From Nitrospirota bacterium (GTDB lineage: Bacteria; Nitrospirota; Nitrospiria; Nitrospirales; NS-4): a stretch of DNA of 5,300 nucleotides. Below the pieces are notes generated by a model that saw only the letters and a list, made by a program, of their open reading frames with translations, had not been told where the DNA came from and did not search any database. Made by a program: the position numbers and the translations under genes. The stretch lies in NCBI GenBank assembly GCA_005877855.1, contig VBOF01000116.1, positions 1 through 5,300 on the forward strand. The letters run 5' to 3'. This document shows positions 5,262-5,300 of the stretch, piece after piece; the first letter of the stretch is position 1, and every line of letters starts with the position of its first letter.

Positions 5262-5296
5262 CGCCGCCGCGGTCGGCGAACCCTTGGGGAGGGTTC
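5262..5296 (+). other. Two consecutive hairpins in a putative 5' leader
   Basis: Hairpin 1 has 5-bp arms CGCCG (5262-5266) and CGGCG (5274-5278). Hairpin 2 has perfect 7-bp arms GAACCCT (5278-5284) and AGGGTTC (5290-5296) with a TGGGG loop. They share base 5278, so full pairing of both is not possible at once. Hairpin 2 holds a GGAGG (5288-5292) in its loop and 3' arm, which could be the ribosome site of the gene beyond the window. No T-run follows, so it is not an intrinsic terminator. Role is inferred. Confidence 0.35.
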
Positions 5297-5300
5297 TCCT

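Overview
The window is GC-rich, densely coded chromosomal DNA from a Gram-negative-type bacterium: it has Sec signal peptides, a lipobox protein, Shine-Dalgarno sites complementary to the 16S rRNA tail, and sigma70-like promoter hexamers. A CHASE2-adenylate cyclase, a YqgE/AlgH protein, an exported bifunctional-nuclease-domain protein and a small periplasmic Ig-like protein together recall Nitrospira/Nitrospirota genomes. That assignment is an impression from gene content, not proven here. I see no rRNA, tRNA, CRISPR array, insertion sequence or phage gene, and no gene-free stretch longer than about 115 bases.

Layout. (1) Positions 1-326, + strand: the end of a small secreted beta-sandwich protein, probably cut by the window edge. 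A near-perfect GC palindrome (339-362) separates it from the convergent gene. (2) Positions 369-1489, - strand: a two-gene operon. An exported bifunctional-nuclease (BFN/DUF151) domain protein comes first, and a cytoplasmic glyoxalase II-like metallo-beta-lactamase-fold hydrolase follows, joined by an ATGA overlap. A good sigma70-type promoter (TTGACG-17-TATTCT) and a very strong Shine-Dalgarno precede it. (3) Positions 1490-1602: a divergent promoter region. (4) Positions 1603-2172, + strand: a YqgE/AlgH (UPF0301) protein with a TATAGT box so close to the ATG that the leader should be only a few bases. (5) Positions 2144-5181, - strand: a membrane/signalling cluster. It encodes an unrecognised three-TM protein, a small Pro/Lys/Glu-rich lipoprotein with a 21-bp in-frame tandem repeat, and a 702-aa CHASE2-class IIIb adenylate cyclase. 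The cyclase gene converges on and overlaps yqgE by 29 bp. (6) Positions 5209-5300: a second divergent promoter region with an extended -10 box reading out of the window on the + strand, followed by two hairpins.

How the genes may work together. The lipoprotein and cyclase are tightly packed: the cyclase Shine-Dalgarno lies in the last codons of the lipoprotein gene. They are probably co-expressed as an envelope sensing unit whose output is cAMP. The cyclase has all residues expected for catalysis, with the Lys/Thr substrate pair of class IIIb. The most unusual signals are an in-phase A AAA AAG slippery heptamer at the cyclase 3' end, which may be programmed frameshifting or a homopolymer indel that changed the tail, and a BFN nuclease domain behind a Sec signal peptide. 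No wholly new multi-gene system is evident.
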